Shown piece by piece: positions 1 to 11,100 of a DNA stretch of 64,000 bases (position 1 is its first letter; every line of letters starts with the position of its first letter). The position numbers and the translations under genes are program-made. The DNA lies in NCBI GenBank assembly GCA_029204225.1, contig CM055107.1, positions 7,658,873 through 7,722,872 on the forward strand. Reading direction: 5' to 3'. The notes under the pieces are model-generated. The model saw only the letters and a list, made by a program, of their open reading frames with translations. It made no database searches and was not told where the DNA came from. This DNA is from Diphasiastrum complanatum. Its lineage: Eukaryota; Streptophyta; Lycopodiopsida; Lycopodiales; Lycopodiaceae.

Positions 1-1
1 A

Positions 2-480
2 TATGTACAGTATGACCAATTGTTAAACACGTATCTTAAAGGTTTAGGTCCTCGATACAGTTTTAGGATGTCGAAGACCAATGCTGGTCTCCCCCTTTCT
101 AGTTTAGATACTGGTGAATTAGAAAGTAGGGATAAAATGCTAGGGGACAATGTAGGAGGTGGGGCAATTTAATACTGGATGGAGTTCTTCCAGACCCCAT
201 TGTTTATAGATGTTGCATTGTTTTCCCTTCAATTCATGGCTGCATTTGATTTCCCTGATTTCAAAAGTTTGCACGATGATATGCTCCAATACGTCAGACT
301 GGAGACTCCAATTCTCGTGCTGCCATACATAACAAAGTAAGTGTCTATTTTTTAGGATTTATTTTATTGAATTTTTCATATAAAGTTTGATTTCACGTTG
401 ATTCTCATAAATTTATTATTTTCTTATTTCAGTGATCATTGGAGCTTATATGTGTTGTTCCTGTACGTCAATGATGAAGG
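2..480 (+). pseudogene. Split-gene remnant, possible C48 (Ulp1-like) cysteine peptidase
   Basis: One frame is open from base 2 to about 338 apart from a single TAA at 170-172. Translation around the end reads ETPILVLPYIT and stops at a good 5' splice site (AA|GTAAGTG at about 339). A TTTCAG acceptor near 431 starts a second exon reading NDHWSLYVLFLYVND across the junction. The layout (hydrophobic stretch, ILVLP, then a His-Trp pair followed by a beta-strand-like LYVL) resembles the His-box region of C48/Ulp1 SUMO-type proteases, which plant transposons often carry. The Asp and Cys boxes were not found, and a CA microsatellite lies in the second exon. Seen: frame, splice sites, HW motif. Inferred: family and inactivation. 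The 5' part lies outside the window. Confidence 0.4.
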
Positions 481-523
481 TGTGTGTAATCCAGTTTATT
501 TAAAGATGAACTCTATTACACAC

Positions 524-538
524 ACACACACACACACA
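524..538. repeat. (CA)n microsatellite
   Basis: Short CA run inside the possible second exon of the C48-like remnant. Confidence 0.9.
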
Positions 539-644
539 AAATTGCCAGGACCCATACACAGAAAATACTGGAACTCTTTTCAATACCAAATGCAAAAGCA
601 TATTTGAAGTTGAAAATGGTTGATGCAGAGATATGAATTTTTCA

Positions 645-800
645 ATATCGGTTCAACGCGTCCTTGTAGTTATTGATTGGTTTATTTTTTCAACGTGCGT
701 GCTGATCCGATATTCAATCAATTTTTTTTTGATATCGGTTTGACGTGCGCTTGTCTCCGTTGTAGACTTTATTCTTACATCCTGCGCGTTGATTCGATAT
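645..800. repeat. Two 69-bp inverted-repeat (hairpin) units
   Basis: Units at 645-713 and 732-800 each start ATATCGGTT.GACG and end GAT.CGATAT, so each can fold on itself with arms of about 15 bases. They are 87 bases apart start to start. The same 69-bp design recurs at 36933-37160 in the leader of a copia element. Confidence 0.65.
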
Positions 801-1030
801 CTCATAATGTTCAAATTTGAATTCTGTAGTCCTCCTAGCAGGTTGATTCTGTCAACTGTGGTTGGTATATCGTATGCAATGCCAAACACTTTTTATATTG
901 GCTTGCATTACAAGATGGACTTCCAAATCTGGAAGAGATAATATTCGATTAATTACTTTTAATTGTGTTTTACATATACCAACTCCTATTAACTAATCTT
1001 TGATTAATTACATTTAACTGTGTTTATGTT

Positions 1031-1205
1031 TTTTTTTTTTCAGTTTAAATGCCCGAAGGTCTCCCCCATGGAGATAATGCACTTCAGGCAGGAGACCATA
1101 AAGCTTGTGATCAAAAATTCATATCCAGTTGCAGTGGCCGAGTGTTCTCCGCCCAAGCTACTTCCAAATGGAGAATTGGATTTAGAGATCATAGATATTT
1201 GATTT
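1031..1205 (+). pseudogene. Exon-like block A after a strong splice acceptor
   Basis: A long T tract ending in CAG (to about 1042) precedes an open frame whose translation includes PMEIMHFRQETIKLVIKNS and ends at a TGA near 1205. It could be a third exon of the C48-like remnant upstream, but joining phases depends on which GT is used near 478-481. The function is not recognised. A diverged second copy lies about 600 bases downstream. Confidence 0.4.
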
Positions 1206-1649
1206 TGATTAAATATTCGTCTCACTTGATGTGGATGAGACACATGTACAGATAATTTTAATAGAAATATACTTACAGTTTTTTTATGGTTGTTCTTACT
1301 TGTTTTTTTTCCTCTTATCAATTCAGGTTATGATTCATTCATCTTCAATTTCTACTATTTTTCGACATGTTTGTTTTTCATAGCCATGGTCTGCCTTGTC
1401 TTTACCATGGTCTTTTTTGGATAAGTTCAGAATGATGATCTGATCGAACCTTTGCCACAACCAATCCAAACATGCGACATTAGTTCACTTAGATTTATTG
1501 TAGCAAAGCTTTAATCAGATTATCATCTGAACATATCCAAATATGCCAAGACAAGGACAATATAGACCAAGGTAATGAAGACAAAAAATACAACCGATAT
1601 ATATGAGACTTCAACAAGGGCAAGCATCGATTGTAGTGATCACTGGAGT

Positions 1650-1790
1650 TCAAGTGACTGAAGATATCCTTAATGGAGATAGTGCATTTCCTGCAGGAGA
1701 CAATGAATCTTGCTATCGAAAATTCATATTATCCAGTTGCAATTACATTGTGTTTTGCACCATGGAAATGGAGATCATAGAAATGAAAGA
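1650..1790 (+). pseudogene. Exon-like block B, diverged copy of block A
   Basis: Translation in the matching frame includes LMEIVHFLQETMNLAIENS, aligning residue for residue with block A (PMEIMHFRQETIKLVIKNS), and ends at a TAG after a Trp-rich tail. The intervening 440 bases (1206-1649) and the stretch 1791-2025 show no coding pattern. A local duplication of one exon is the simplest reading. Confidence 0.5.
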
Positions 1791-2025
1791 GCCTCATAGA
1801 AAAAGTGGTTTATATATTTTCAAAAATGATGTATACAAAAAATTGTATTACATAATACAAATTTCCATAGTTCATAATCTATGGATCTTCAATTTCGATG
1901 GATGTTCCAATGTTTTTGCATTTTACATGCTCTTCCTACCTAACTCTTACCTGCACAAGAGAAATTGTTTTAGTTATATATTTTATGAAACTGATTCACT
2001 TAGAAATAGAGAAAAAAAAATATTC

Positions 2026-2241
2026 TTATATGGCATAACGTACCTTTACACCATTCAATCGAAATTGATAGTACGGAGGTAGATCGAATTGCAACATGTC
2101 TAGTTCTGATCGAATGTGATTGAGACACCAATCTTCCTCGACCTCAACCATTGCAAAAATGTTGTCATTTTTTTTCACTGTTATCTGAAGTTGCTCTTGA
2201 GGGTTTATACCAAAATCTTGATCAATGCGAACAACAGACAT
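2026..2241 (-). pseudogene. Possible first exon of an unidentified gene, antisense to the upstream remnant
   Basis: A 71-codon frame begins [20 protein letters not shown] and includes AMVEVEEDWCLNHIRSELD. It runs into a canonical donor: after LNGVK the DNA reads AAG|GTACGT on the minus strand. The compact beta-rich segment with FRLNG near the end is reminiscent of ubiquitin-like folds, but no family is recognised. Its ATG overlaps the last codons of the copia RT fragment, so the copia element breaks off at the edge of this exon. Downstream exons were not found in 1-2025. Confidence 0.35.
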
Positions 2242-3059
2242 AGTGACGAATGCTTGACGACAGGGGAGAAGGTTTCAGAGTAATCAATACCATATCTCTG
2301 CGAGAAATCTTTCGCTACCAGTCTTGCCTTGTATTTCGTCACACTCCCGTTTGGTCCATATTTGAGTTTATAAACCCACTTGCACTTTACAGTCTTTCGC
2401 TTATGGGATAATGGCTCCAACGTCCATACCTGATTCTTCCTCATGGATTCCATCTCATCGTTCATGGCTTGGATCCATTTATCCTTCTTTGGACTTTCAA
2501 TTGCCTCCTCGAATGTCTGTGGTTCGCCACTGAATTCGCAGAACTCCTTTGATGTGGAAGTTGAGCTGCTTGGCACAAATCTTGCTGGCGCTCTTCGTGG
2601 TCTCAAAGACCTTCTGGGAGATCCTCCCGAAATAGCTATGCCTTTGTTTTTCTCTGCTCTGCTTGGTCTGGAACCATCTCGGTTTACAAGAACTGCAGCG
2701 GCAGGTTGACTCTCGAATCTTTCTTGTTCTGATTCGTCGTTCGAATGGGAGACGACTAAAAAATTTTTGTTTTCGTGTTCATCCTCTGCTCCCTCTGGCG
2801 TTGGCGGCAAGTCATAGTCCTGTTTCTCCGAAATTTCGTAGCTGACAGGATCTTCATTGGCCATTGTCCTGCTCTCGTTGAATCTGACATCTCTCATTGT
2901 CTTCACAGTGTTTGTGTCAGACATGTAGATTCTGTAGTATGACGAATTGTTGTCATAACCTACCAAAAATTCCTGCTCGGCTTTCTCATCGAGCTTCTTG
3001 CGAAGCTTGTCAAGGATATGTGCATATGCTGCACAACCAAATATTCTGACGTGAGACAA
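2205..3059 (-). pseudogene. Ty1-copia pol fragment: integrase C-terminus to start of reverse transcriptase
   Basis: The 284-codon frame carries the post-integrase segment ([28 protein letters not shown]), an acidic linker, then the RT N-terminus ([58 protein letters not shown]). In intact copia polyproteins the RT continues for another 200 residues to YVDD. Here it ends about 15 codons after ETFSP, where an unrelated exon begins, so most of RT and all of RNase H are missing. It is part of the same decayed element as 3432-5171. Confidence 0.85.
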
Positions 3060-3431
3060 GTTGGGCTTTCTACCCCGTCATAGCTCATGTGGTGTCGTGT
3101 GAGGAACATCAGATCTGGCTGTCCTGTTCTGGATGTATGCTACTGTAGCTACTACTTCAGCCCATAGCACCCTTGGAGCTTTCGAGTATGCCATCATGCA
3201 TCTGACTGCTTCCATCAGAGTCCTGTTCTTCCATTCAGCAACACCATTGTGCTACGGTGTGTAGGCTGTTGTCCTTCTATGAATGATACCACGATCATTG
3301 CAGAAATCAGTGAAGCGATTCGAGATATATTCGCCACCTCGATCCGTTCTGATCTGCTTCACCTTGCTGTCTGTGCATCTCTCTGTCCAATTCACATATT
3401 CTGTGAATTTTTCAAGTGCTTCAGATTTGTT
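3060..3431 (-). pseudogene. Ty1-copia integrase core, frame-broken
   Basis: This stretch lies between the two open integrase pieces, in the same order and strand. Minus-strand reading shows core-domain words expected of copia integrase, including a cysteine-less DRGGEY-type segment near 3330-3350 and an NGVAEWKNRT-like segment near 3225-3250. Stops interrupt it, so it is not one open frame. Confidence 0.6.
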
Positions 3432-3707
3432 CTAAATGAAGTACACTCTGGCAAACTTACTGTGATCATCAATGAAGGCTATGAAATATTTTGATCTTCC
3501 TACTGAGATCATGTTGAATGGTCCACAGATGTCAGAATGCACCAGCTCCAGAATCTTCGTCTTTCTATAGGAGTCTTTGACGAATGGTGTCCGTGACATC
3601 TTGCCCTTCAAGCATGCATCACATGTGGTCGAACTAGTTGCATTCGAGATGTTGACCCCTGCTATTGCTCCATGATGACTTGTCTGGTACAATGCCATCG
3701 AGTTCAT
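3432..3707 (-). pseudogene. Ty1-copia GAG-pre-integrase and start of integrase core
   Basis: The frame contains the pre-integrase zinc-binding tail (CDACLKGKMSRTPF) and the first integrase catalytic region (LVHSDICGPF, YFIAFIDDHSKFARVYF), including the first catalytic Asp in HSD. It belongs between the protease/zinc-knuckle frame above and the integrase remnants below. Confidence 0.85.
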
Positions 3708-3958
3708 GTGGCAGAGTCTTCTGTGCCACAGAGTGTCTGGCGAGTCATCTGGGTCTGATGCATTTGATCTTCAGGTAGGCGCACCTTCAGATGATACATG
3801 TTGCTTTTTCTTCTTCCTTGAGCTATGAGAGTGCTCATACCTACGTCGATCACGTTGCATGTTTTGTTTGAAAACGTTACAAGCATCCTTGCATCTATTA
3901 TTCTTGCTATAGAGAGAAAGTCCTGCTGCAGAGTTGACACGAACAGGACGTCTTCGAG

Positions 3959-4708
3959 TCATCTGTCTCTGCCATTGGTGTTGAGCCAGAGTGAACCTAT
4001 ACCGTTCACTTGATGTCTTGATCCATCTCCAAGAACTATAAATCTTGAGGGATCAGCACTTCTGAAATCAGACATGATTTGTCTGGATGTCACGAAGTGC
4101 AAGGTTGCTCCTGAATCTAGGATCACCTCTTGTGTGCTGGACATCGATGCTGCACACAGGTCTTCACAAATATAAACGGTCGAACAATTTCTGTTCGCTC
4201 TTTCTTCGCCCATTTTTGAGCTCTCGAGCTCCTCGGCATAGGAAGCACTATTGTTGTTCTCCTGTCTGTTCTGTGTAGATCTATTTCTTGGGTTCTGTCG
4301 GCAGTCCATGGCTGCATGGCCTTTCTTGTGGCAATGGATACACTCAATCTTGGGATTGAGCCAGCAGGTATCCACCGTGTGTCCGTCTCTTCTGCATCTT
4401 GTGCAGGTCTTCTTGTCTCCATCTTGTCGTTTCGAACTCCCTTTCATCTTCCAGTTGCTCTTACTAGTCCCTTTTGCTTGCTGGTCGCGATCCTGTCTTT
4501 GATTAGACTCCCTCTTAGGCTTAAATTGTTTTTTGGACCTTTCTTTGTTGTCGTAGAGTGTTTGGTCAGAGACATCTTTTTGATCAAGATGCTCTCTAGC
4601 CTCGACTTCCTCTCGAATCTCGACAATTGCCTTTTCGAGGTTCATTGTAGGATCTTTCACAAGCAGGGTTCGTGTCGTCTGGAATGATCTGGGCAGGGCT
4701 CTCAACAA
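3959..4708 (-). pseudogene. Ty1-copia gag C-terminus, zinc knuckle and protease
   Basis: A 249-codon frame with a Lys/Arg/Gln-rich region, two CCHC-type knuckles (CTRCRRDGHTVDTC and CIHCHKKGHAAMDC) and the aspartic protease active site as ILDSGATLHFVTS. Two tandem CCHC motifs are more than the single knuckle usual in copia gag. Protease and gag are in one frame, as in intact copia elements, but stops and shifts separate this piece from its neighbours. Confidence 0.85.
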
Positions 4709-4717
4709 GTATGAGAG

Positions 4718-5171
4718 CTACTTCTCAGTTGAGACTGCATTTTTTGCTCCTGAGTTGTGTAGTGACAGAAATAGATCCTTCATCTTTCTCATGAAGGATG
4801 TAAGGTCTTTTCCGTCCCACTGCAGATTCATCAGTTGATCTTCCAGCATCATAATATGACTTCTTGATTTTGTCTGAAATCTTGTCAGTAATGCATCCCA
4901 CATCTCCTTGGCCTTGGAGAGTGTTGTGAGATCAAGAGTAAGGCTATCTTTGATGGAAGATGATAGCAAGGCTCCTTGTCGTTTTTCTCCCTCCATTCGC
5001 GTAGATCTTTGCCTATTGTTGTAGGCATTTCTTCAGTGCCATCTACCTAGGGGAAGAGTCCTTCACCCTTGAGAATTAAGAATGTCTTAACTTTCCAGGC
5101 TAGAAAGTTAGATCCTGAAGAATCAAGAATGGTGCAGATCTTGCTCTGCATGCTGCTGATTGAAGCCATTG
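4718..5171 (-). pseudogene. Ty1-copia gag N-terminus (UBN2-type), broken
   Basis: The likely gag start is the ATG at 5171 (MASISSMQSKI), followed by FLAWKVKTFLILKGEGLF. An in-frame TAG follows after about 40 codons, and a frameshift near 4990 moves reading into the piece with ALLSSSIKDSLTLDL, KEMWDALLTRFQ and DQLMNLQWDGKDLTSF, which is UBN2 gag. The TAG sits where Gln would fit. The start lies about 100 bases inside the primer-binding region, as expected. Confidence 0.75.
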
Positions 5172-5272
5172 CTTCCTGCTGTCTGGTTCTTGTCAATGCT
5201 TGATTATTTGAATGCTTGGCCTCCTGGATCTGCTAGCTTCTTGGCTATGTCAGAATGTGACAGGGTAACTCG

Positions 5273-5327
5273 GCTCTGATAGCACTGAAGAGAATGAGAA
5301 CTAAGTCGTGATATCGCTCTAATACCA
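5273..5327 (-). other. Primer-binding-site remnants of the copia element at 2205-5171
   Basis: Two tRNA-iMet-type sites read on the minus strand: TGGTATTAGAGC at 5327-5316 and TGCTATCAGAGC at 5284-5273, each one base off the usual TGGTATCAGAGC. The first is taken as the original site next to the 5' LTR. Confidence 0.55.
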
Positions 5328-6026
5328 CTATAGAGAACGATAATAATCTGGGTTGTCGTGAACCTGGCGAGACACAGTCACAACTCTCTCTCTCTCTCTC
5401 TGCTCTCTCTAGACCCGGATGTATTTCAGAAACGATCGCTGGACACTCCAAACTAAATCGCTCTTACAATCCTCCAGAGTGTAGTCAGTTACTACTGACC
5501 TACATTTAAACGATTTAATTCAGCATTCAACAAGCCTTAAGCAAAGTGCAGAACTTTAGATTGAACAAAAATAAATTTAGACACAAACAATTCAGCATAA
5601 GCATTCAACATTTGAGATCATATGCTCTGGGAAGTAATCCGTATTGATTCTTCCTGATTTCTTCAAGACATTGCATGCAGATTCATGCAGTGTGCTGGTG
5701 TGAAAGAGATAGATTTCTCTCACAGATGATCGTCTCACTTTACTAGCGGACTATGGATCTTTTGATCCTAGACATAATGTCTTCTCGCATGCAGGCGAAG
5801 CTTTTGTGTGTGTTCCGTCTTGAATGCTTCACTAGCATCAGACTTCTTCACTTTTGTATGTGTGTATTGGTTTTATGTTATACTCTACTCTGATACATAT
5901 CAAGTATTGTTCAGTAAGTACAGTCTCTCTTTGCAAATCTAAGATTAGAGTGATTAACCATCTGTAACTAATATGAGAATTACAAGAGTGGCAGTTTAGC
6001 CACGACCTAGGAGAATCCGCTGACAT
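5328..6026 (-). repeat. Probable decayed 5' LTR region
   Basis: The segment beyond the primer site should be the 5' LTR of the minus-strand copia element. It includes a short CT tract (5383-5404). No second copy exists in the window because the 3' end is lost, so the outer boundary is a guess. Confidence 0.35.
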
Positions 6027-6033
6027 TATGTCA

Positions 6034-6629
6034 TTAGATCAGATCTCTGTACTTCTGTGTACTAGAGCGGTCTCTGGTGGTACTCCTTGGAGCGTGAGGA
6101 TTGGAAGGGTTTCGTTTCCACCATTGGTTTCGTTTACCTCGTCCCTTTGCGGTATGCGGTTCTGGAAGTGAGTTCACGATCCTCGAACAATTGTTCCTGT
6201 TCGCGAATTGTTGGTCTTCGTCGCCGTTGACCATTCGTGTTCGTGACACTCTTTGTGGTTTGTGTCTCCAGATGTTCATCTTCACAAAGATCTTCGTCAG
6301 TCGAGGGGCCAAAAGCTAGCAAAGCTTTGTAATTAGAAACACTTTTTTCCTTCATGAACAATGACGGGCAACATAAGAGTATTCGAGCAATAACTGTGGT
6401 CCAATCACAATTGTTTGTTTTGCCCGGTGGGATATTTGAAAATCACGAAAATTTGGCCGGGAAAGTTAAATACAATTTCCGTCCATCAACCACTGTTACA
6501 GTTCGTCACAGATGGACACCATTCATTGGGACACATAAGAGTTGAAAGCATGCGAAGTCAAAAACATCTTGAAAAAGGGCCCATTTTGAGTTCTAATATC
6601 CCCTAATGCAATCTCTTGTTTAGAGGAAG
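6034..6629. other. Unassigned stretch between two copia remnants
   Basis: A minus-strand frame near 6134-6361 (MFMKEKSVSNYKALLAFGP) and basic Arg-rich frames occur but match no family I recognise. The last 270 bases precede a plus-strand copia gag and may be its leader, but no primer site was seen. Confidence 0.3.
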
Positions 6630-7475
6630 ATGACATCAATGAATGCTTACCTTTTGGATTCTAGTGATAGATTGAACAAATCAAACTATTCTATATGGAA
6701 ACTAAGAATGGAATCAATACTTGTAATGCAAGATTTGATGGACATAGTGAGTGGTGAGGAGGATGAGCCCATCCACCCTCAAGAATCCACTAGATACAAG
6801 AAGAGGTGCAAACTAGCCATCCATTGTATCAAAATGAATGTAGCCAATGAAATCCTATGGAATTAGGAGAGTGTTTCTCAGCCCAAGAGGCTTGGGAATC
6901 CCTTCAAAAGTGTATGAGTCAAAGAACACTACAAGGTTGCTTGCTTTGAAACATCAAAATTTTCAAAGCTACCAAAAGAAGGAAGAGAGTGCCTATTCAT
7001 ATGTTCTAAGGGTCAAGGAGTTAAACAAAGACATCTCCTTTATTGGAGAATCCATAAAAGAGGAAGAGCTTGTACAACTAATTTTGAATGGCCTTCGTGT
7101 AGATTTCTCTAACTTGGTGGATACTCTATAATGAGCAAGTTTTCATCACTTGAAGACTTCCAAGGAGTCCTCATGGATGAGGAGCATAGGAGACAACACT
7201 TCAATGCAAGGATGGATAGACTTTCTGTCCAATGATCAAGCACTCTTCATCAAGAGCAAGGGCAAGACCAAGAGCAAGGGAGCTACATTCAAGAAGAACC
7301 AAGCAAAGAATGAAGATCAATATAGATCTTCAAGTTCAACTCCAACCAAGACCAATAAGGACAAGTCCAAGATCAAGTGCTACTATTGTAGCAAGATGGG
7401 GCACTATGTCTCAAAATGCTTCAAGAAGAAGCAAACACAAGGGCAAGCAAATATCATCCAAGAGGAGGAGGAGAT
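6630..7475 (+). pseudogene. Plus-strand Ty1-copia gag, interrupted by a younger copia insertion
   Basis: Begins with ATG at 6630 (MTSMNAYLLDSSDRLNKSNY), resembling the start of the intact element inserted into it (MATNGGYMLESNDRLTSLNY), so both belong to one lineage. The UBN2 gag is split by a frameshift near 6860 and a stop near 7131. It continues as a Lys-rich region with a CCHC knuckle (CYYCSKMGHYVSKC). At 7475 the sequence is cut by the LTR of the younger element. Reading resumes in phase at 13342, so the frame was still open there when the insertion happened. Confidence 0.9.
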
Positions 7476-8128
7476 TGTGAAAAACTCAGATCCAAAAGAT
7501 GCTAAAGTTTCATAAAGATCTTGGCCATGGAAGTTATGCACATCTAGATTGAAAAAATGATAGAAATTGTGATGTTAAGCATACTAAACATCAACTAAAC
7601 ATCAAAATCTGATCATAAGCTTCCACAAACAGAAACTTGCTGTCCCTGTCCGTACTTTAGAGCCTACAACCTGCATTTCACACGTGTGAAGCCATAGCAA
7701 CAAAGAAATCACAATTCTAGTGGCTAGAATGCAAGATATGAACAAAAAAGTGAGAGAGAAGAAGATGGACCTTCAAAGAGCATAACATTCATTCAATAGA
7801 ATGAAAATGAGATGTGTACATACTCGTGGAGATGGCTATTTATAGCAGCCATAGTGCCTCTTGACCACTTGTCTTATGATAGGCTAAAATTGGGGTCCAA
7901 TAGGATTCACCCATATACCTAGAAATTTGGTCAAATAGGAATGCACCAAATTATGAGCCAATAGAAGAGCTCCACACTCGACCTCCTCTAATTAATGTGA
8001 CCTCAAAAGTAGTGTACACATACTTTGGGCCTCTACATACATGTATGAACCTATCTCTAACTTTTATTTGGCCATAGGCCTACAAAATCTCAAGTTAGGA
8101 AAATACTACTAGTTGACAATTTTTCACA
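7476..8128 (-). repeat. 3' LTR of the intact copia element
   Basis: 653 bp, near-identical to 12684-13336. The two differences seen are near 7657 (T versus C) and 7792 (T versus A). Confidence 0.97.
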
Positions 8129-11100
8129 CTCCCTCTTCAACTAGTTTTAGCATAGATTTAGAAAGTACACCAAGACTTGTTCTATGCTTGAAAAATAAGT
8201 CCTTTCCCAATGCTTTGGTAAAGATATCAGCCACACATTCCTTTGATGGGACATGTTCAAGCTTGATCTCTTTTGCCAACACTTGTTCTCTCACAAAATG
8301 GTAAGCCACCTCGATATGTTTGCTCCTTGCATGGAAAACCGGATTGCTTGCTAGACTTTGGGCTGAAAGGTTGTCACAAAAGATGATTGGACTCTCTGAA
8401 AAATCCAGCAAATGAAGCTCCATAATCATCCTCTTGATCCACACCATCTCCTTTGTGCATGATGTCAAAGCTTTGTACTCGGCCTCACTAGAAGAAAGTG
8501 ATATAGTTGCTTGTTTCTTCGACATCCATGAGATAGCTCCATCACCTATGAAAATAGCATGTGCATTTATGGATTTTCTATCCATAAGGTCTCCTGCAAA
8601 ATCTGAATCTGAAAAACCAAATAAGTTAGGTGATGAGCCTCTATAAACAATGCCAAAATCTTTTGTTCCCGAGATGTATCTCAAGATCCTCTTTCCTAGT
8701 TTCCAATGTTCTATGCTAGGATCTTGCATGAATTGGCTTAATCTACCAACACAATAAGATAAATCAGGTCTTGTGATGGTTAGATATATAAGAGAACCTA
8801 TTAGCTTCCTATAGAGAGTAATGTCCTCGAAGGATCTTTCATTACCTCTTATAGTTAGCTTTACATGTGATTCCATAGGTGTATCAATAGGATTTGCATC
8901 TACCATATGAAATCTATTGAGAATAGAAATAGCATACTTCTCTTGTGAAATAAAAGTGATTTGAGAAGTTCTAATTACTTCTATTCCTAAGATATAGCTC
9001 AAAAGACCAAGATCATGCACTTCAAATTCCTTATTTAGTGCTTTCTTGATATCTTCTATATCTTCCTTGTTCCCTCCACTTAAAATAATGTCATCCACAT
9101 AAATTAGAAGGATTGTAACATCATTAGCACTAATTCTAAAGTAAAGTGAATGATCATACTCACTCATAGTGAAGTTTTGAGAAAGTAGAAAAGAGTTAAG
9201 CCTAGCATACCAACTCCTTGGTGCTTGCTTAAGACCATACAAACTTTTTTGTAGAAAACACACATGATTAGGCTTGCTATGAGAAACATAGCTCTCGGGT
9301 TGCTCCATGTAGACTTCCTCTTCAAGATCACCATTCAAGAAAGCATTAGAAATGTCTAATTGCCAAAGATCCCATCCATAAAGAGTTGCAAGGGAAATGA
9401 TTACTCTTATGCTCACCATCTTTGCCACGGGTGCAAAGGTTTCCTCATAGTCAATGCCATGCTCTTGAGCATAACCTTTAGCCACCAACCTTGCCTTCAA
9501 CTTGTTGATAGATCCATCTTGATTTGTCTTTACCTTGAAGATCCATTTGCATCCAATTGCACTTTTGCCCTTTGGAAGCTCCACCAATCTCCATGTGTTG
9601 TTCTTCATAAGTGCTTCAAACTCAAGATCCATTGCTTGGATCCATTCCTCTTCTTGCCTTGCTTCATCTACACATGAAGGTACATCAAAAGAAGTTAGGA
9701 AAGCATAGTTGGATCCATCCACCACTTGCTTACCTTTGCCATCATAAGTGAGCCTTGAGGGTTTCACTTTATGCCTTGGAGTTCTCCTTGGAATTTGACT
9801 TGAAGAGGCTTCTTCAACATCCACATCCAATGTGTCATCAACTCCATTGTCATCAAGCACATTAGTTGCAACAACACCATCATCACTTGAAACAACTTTT
9901 GGAATGTTACCTTCATCAAAAATGACATCCCTACTTGTGAACACTTTCTTGATTGAAGGAACATAAATCCTATATGCTTTGCTTACTTCACTATAACCAA
10001 CAAAAATGCCCTTTCTTGAAGATGGATCCTCCTTAGTTCTATCATCAAGAGTAATGTTGAAGTAGCAAATGCATCCAAAAGTTCTTAGAAACTTGACATT
10101 AGGCTTCGTACCAAACAAAGCTTCAAAAGGGGTTTTTCCTTCCAATACAACACTTGGCCATCTATTGCATAGGAAATTTGCACACAACAAAGCATCACTC
10201 CAAAAAGGTTTAGGAAGATTAGCATTCAATCTCATTGCCTTTGCACTCTCACACAAGGTTCTATTCTTCCTCTCGGCCACTCCATTTTGTTGTGGTGTTC
10301 TTGGACATGTGTACTCCCTCTTGATCCCATGCTCATCGCAAAAGGCTTTGAATTTGTTAGAAATGTATTCACCACCATTGTCGCTCCTCAAGCATTTGAT
10401 TTTGGTTGTAAATTGAGTCTCAATAGCAACTTTGAACTTGACAAACACATCAAACACCTCATCCTTGCTCTTTAGTAGATAAACCCAACAAAATCTACTA
10501 AAATCATCAATGAAAGTTACATACATCTTAGCACCTCCATTGCTAATTGTAGTAACACCATGAATATCCGAATGCAAGAGAGAAAAAGGCATCTTAGATC
10601 TAGATATAGATCTAGTATATGGCAATCTATGTGATTTAGACAAAGCACATTCTTCACAAACATGATTCAAGCAAGTAAGAGACTTGGGAAGTCCCCTTAC
10701 TACCTCCTTTTTGGCTATTACCTCCAAGGCCTTGTAGTTGAGATGTCCCATCCTTTTATGCCATACCTCTTGAATTGACATTTGTTCATTTGCCATGCAT
10801 CCAACTTGGTTAGCAACAACACATGCATCAAGCTTGAACAATTTCCCTTGCCTTTTCCCTTTTGCAATGATACTACACCCCTTTTTGATCAAGCAAGCAT
10901 CACCATCAAACTCAACTTTGAATCCTTTGTCAAGCATTTGGCTTACACTAAGTAAGTTCTTGGTAATGGATGGAATGAGCAAAACATCTTTCAATTCTAT
11001 ATTCCTATTTGTAGAAAGTGAAATAGGAATTGTGCCAATCCCCTTGATTGCACACTCACCATCATTTGCGGTATAGATTACCTTCCTATCACCATCAAAT

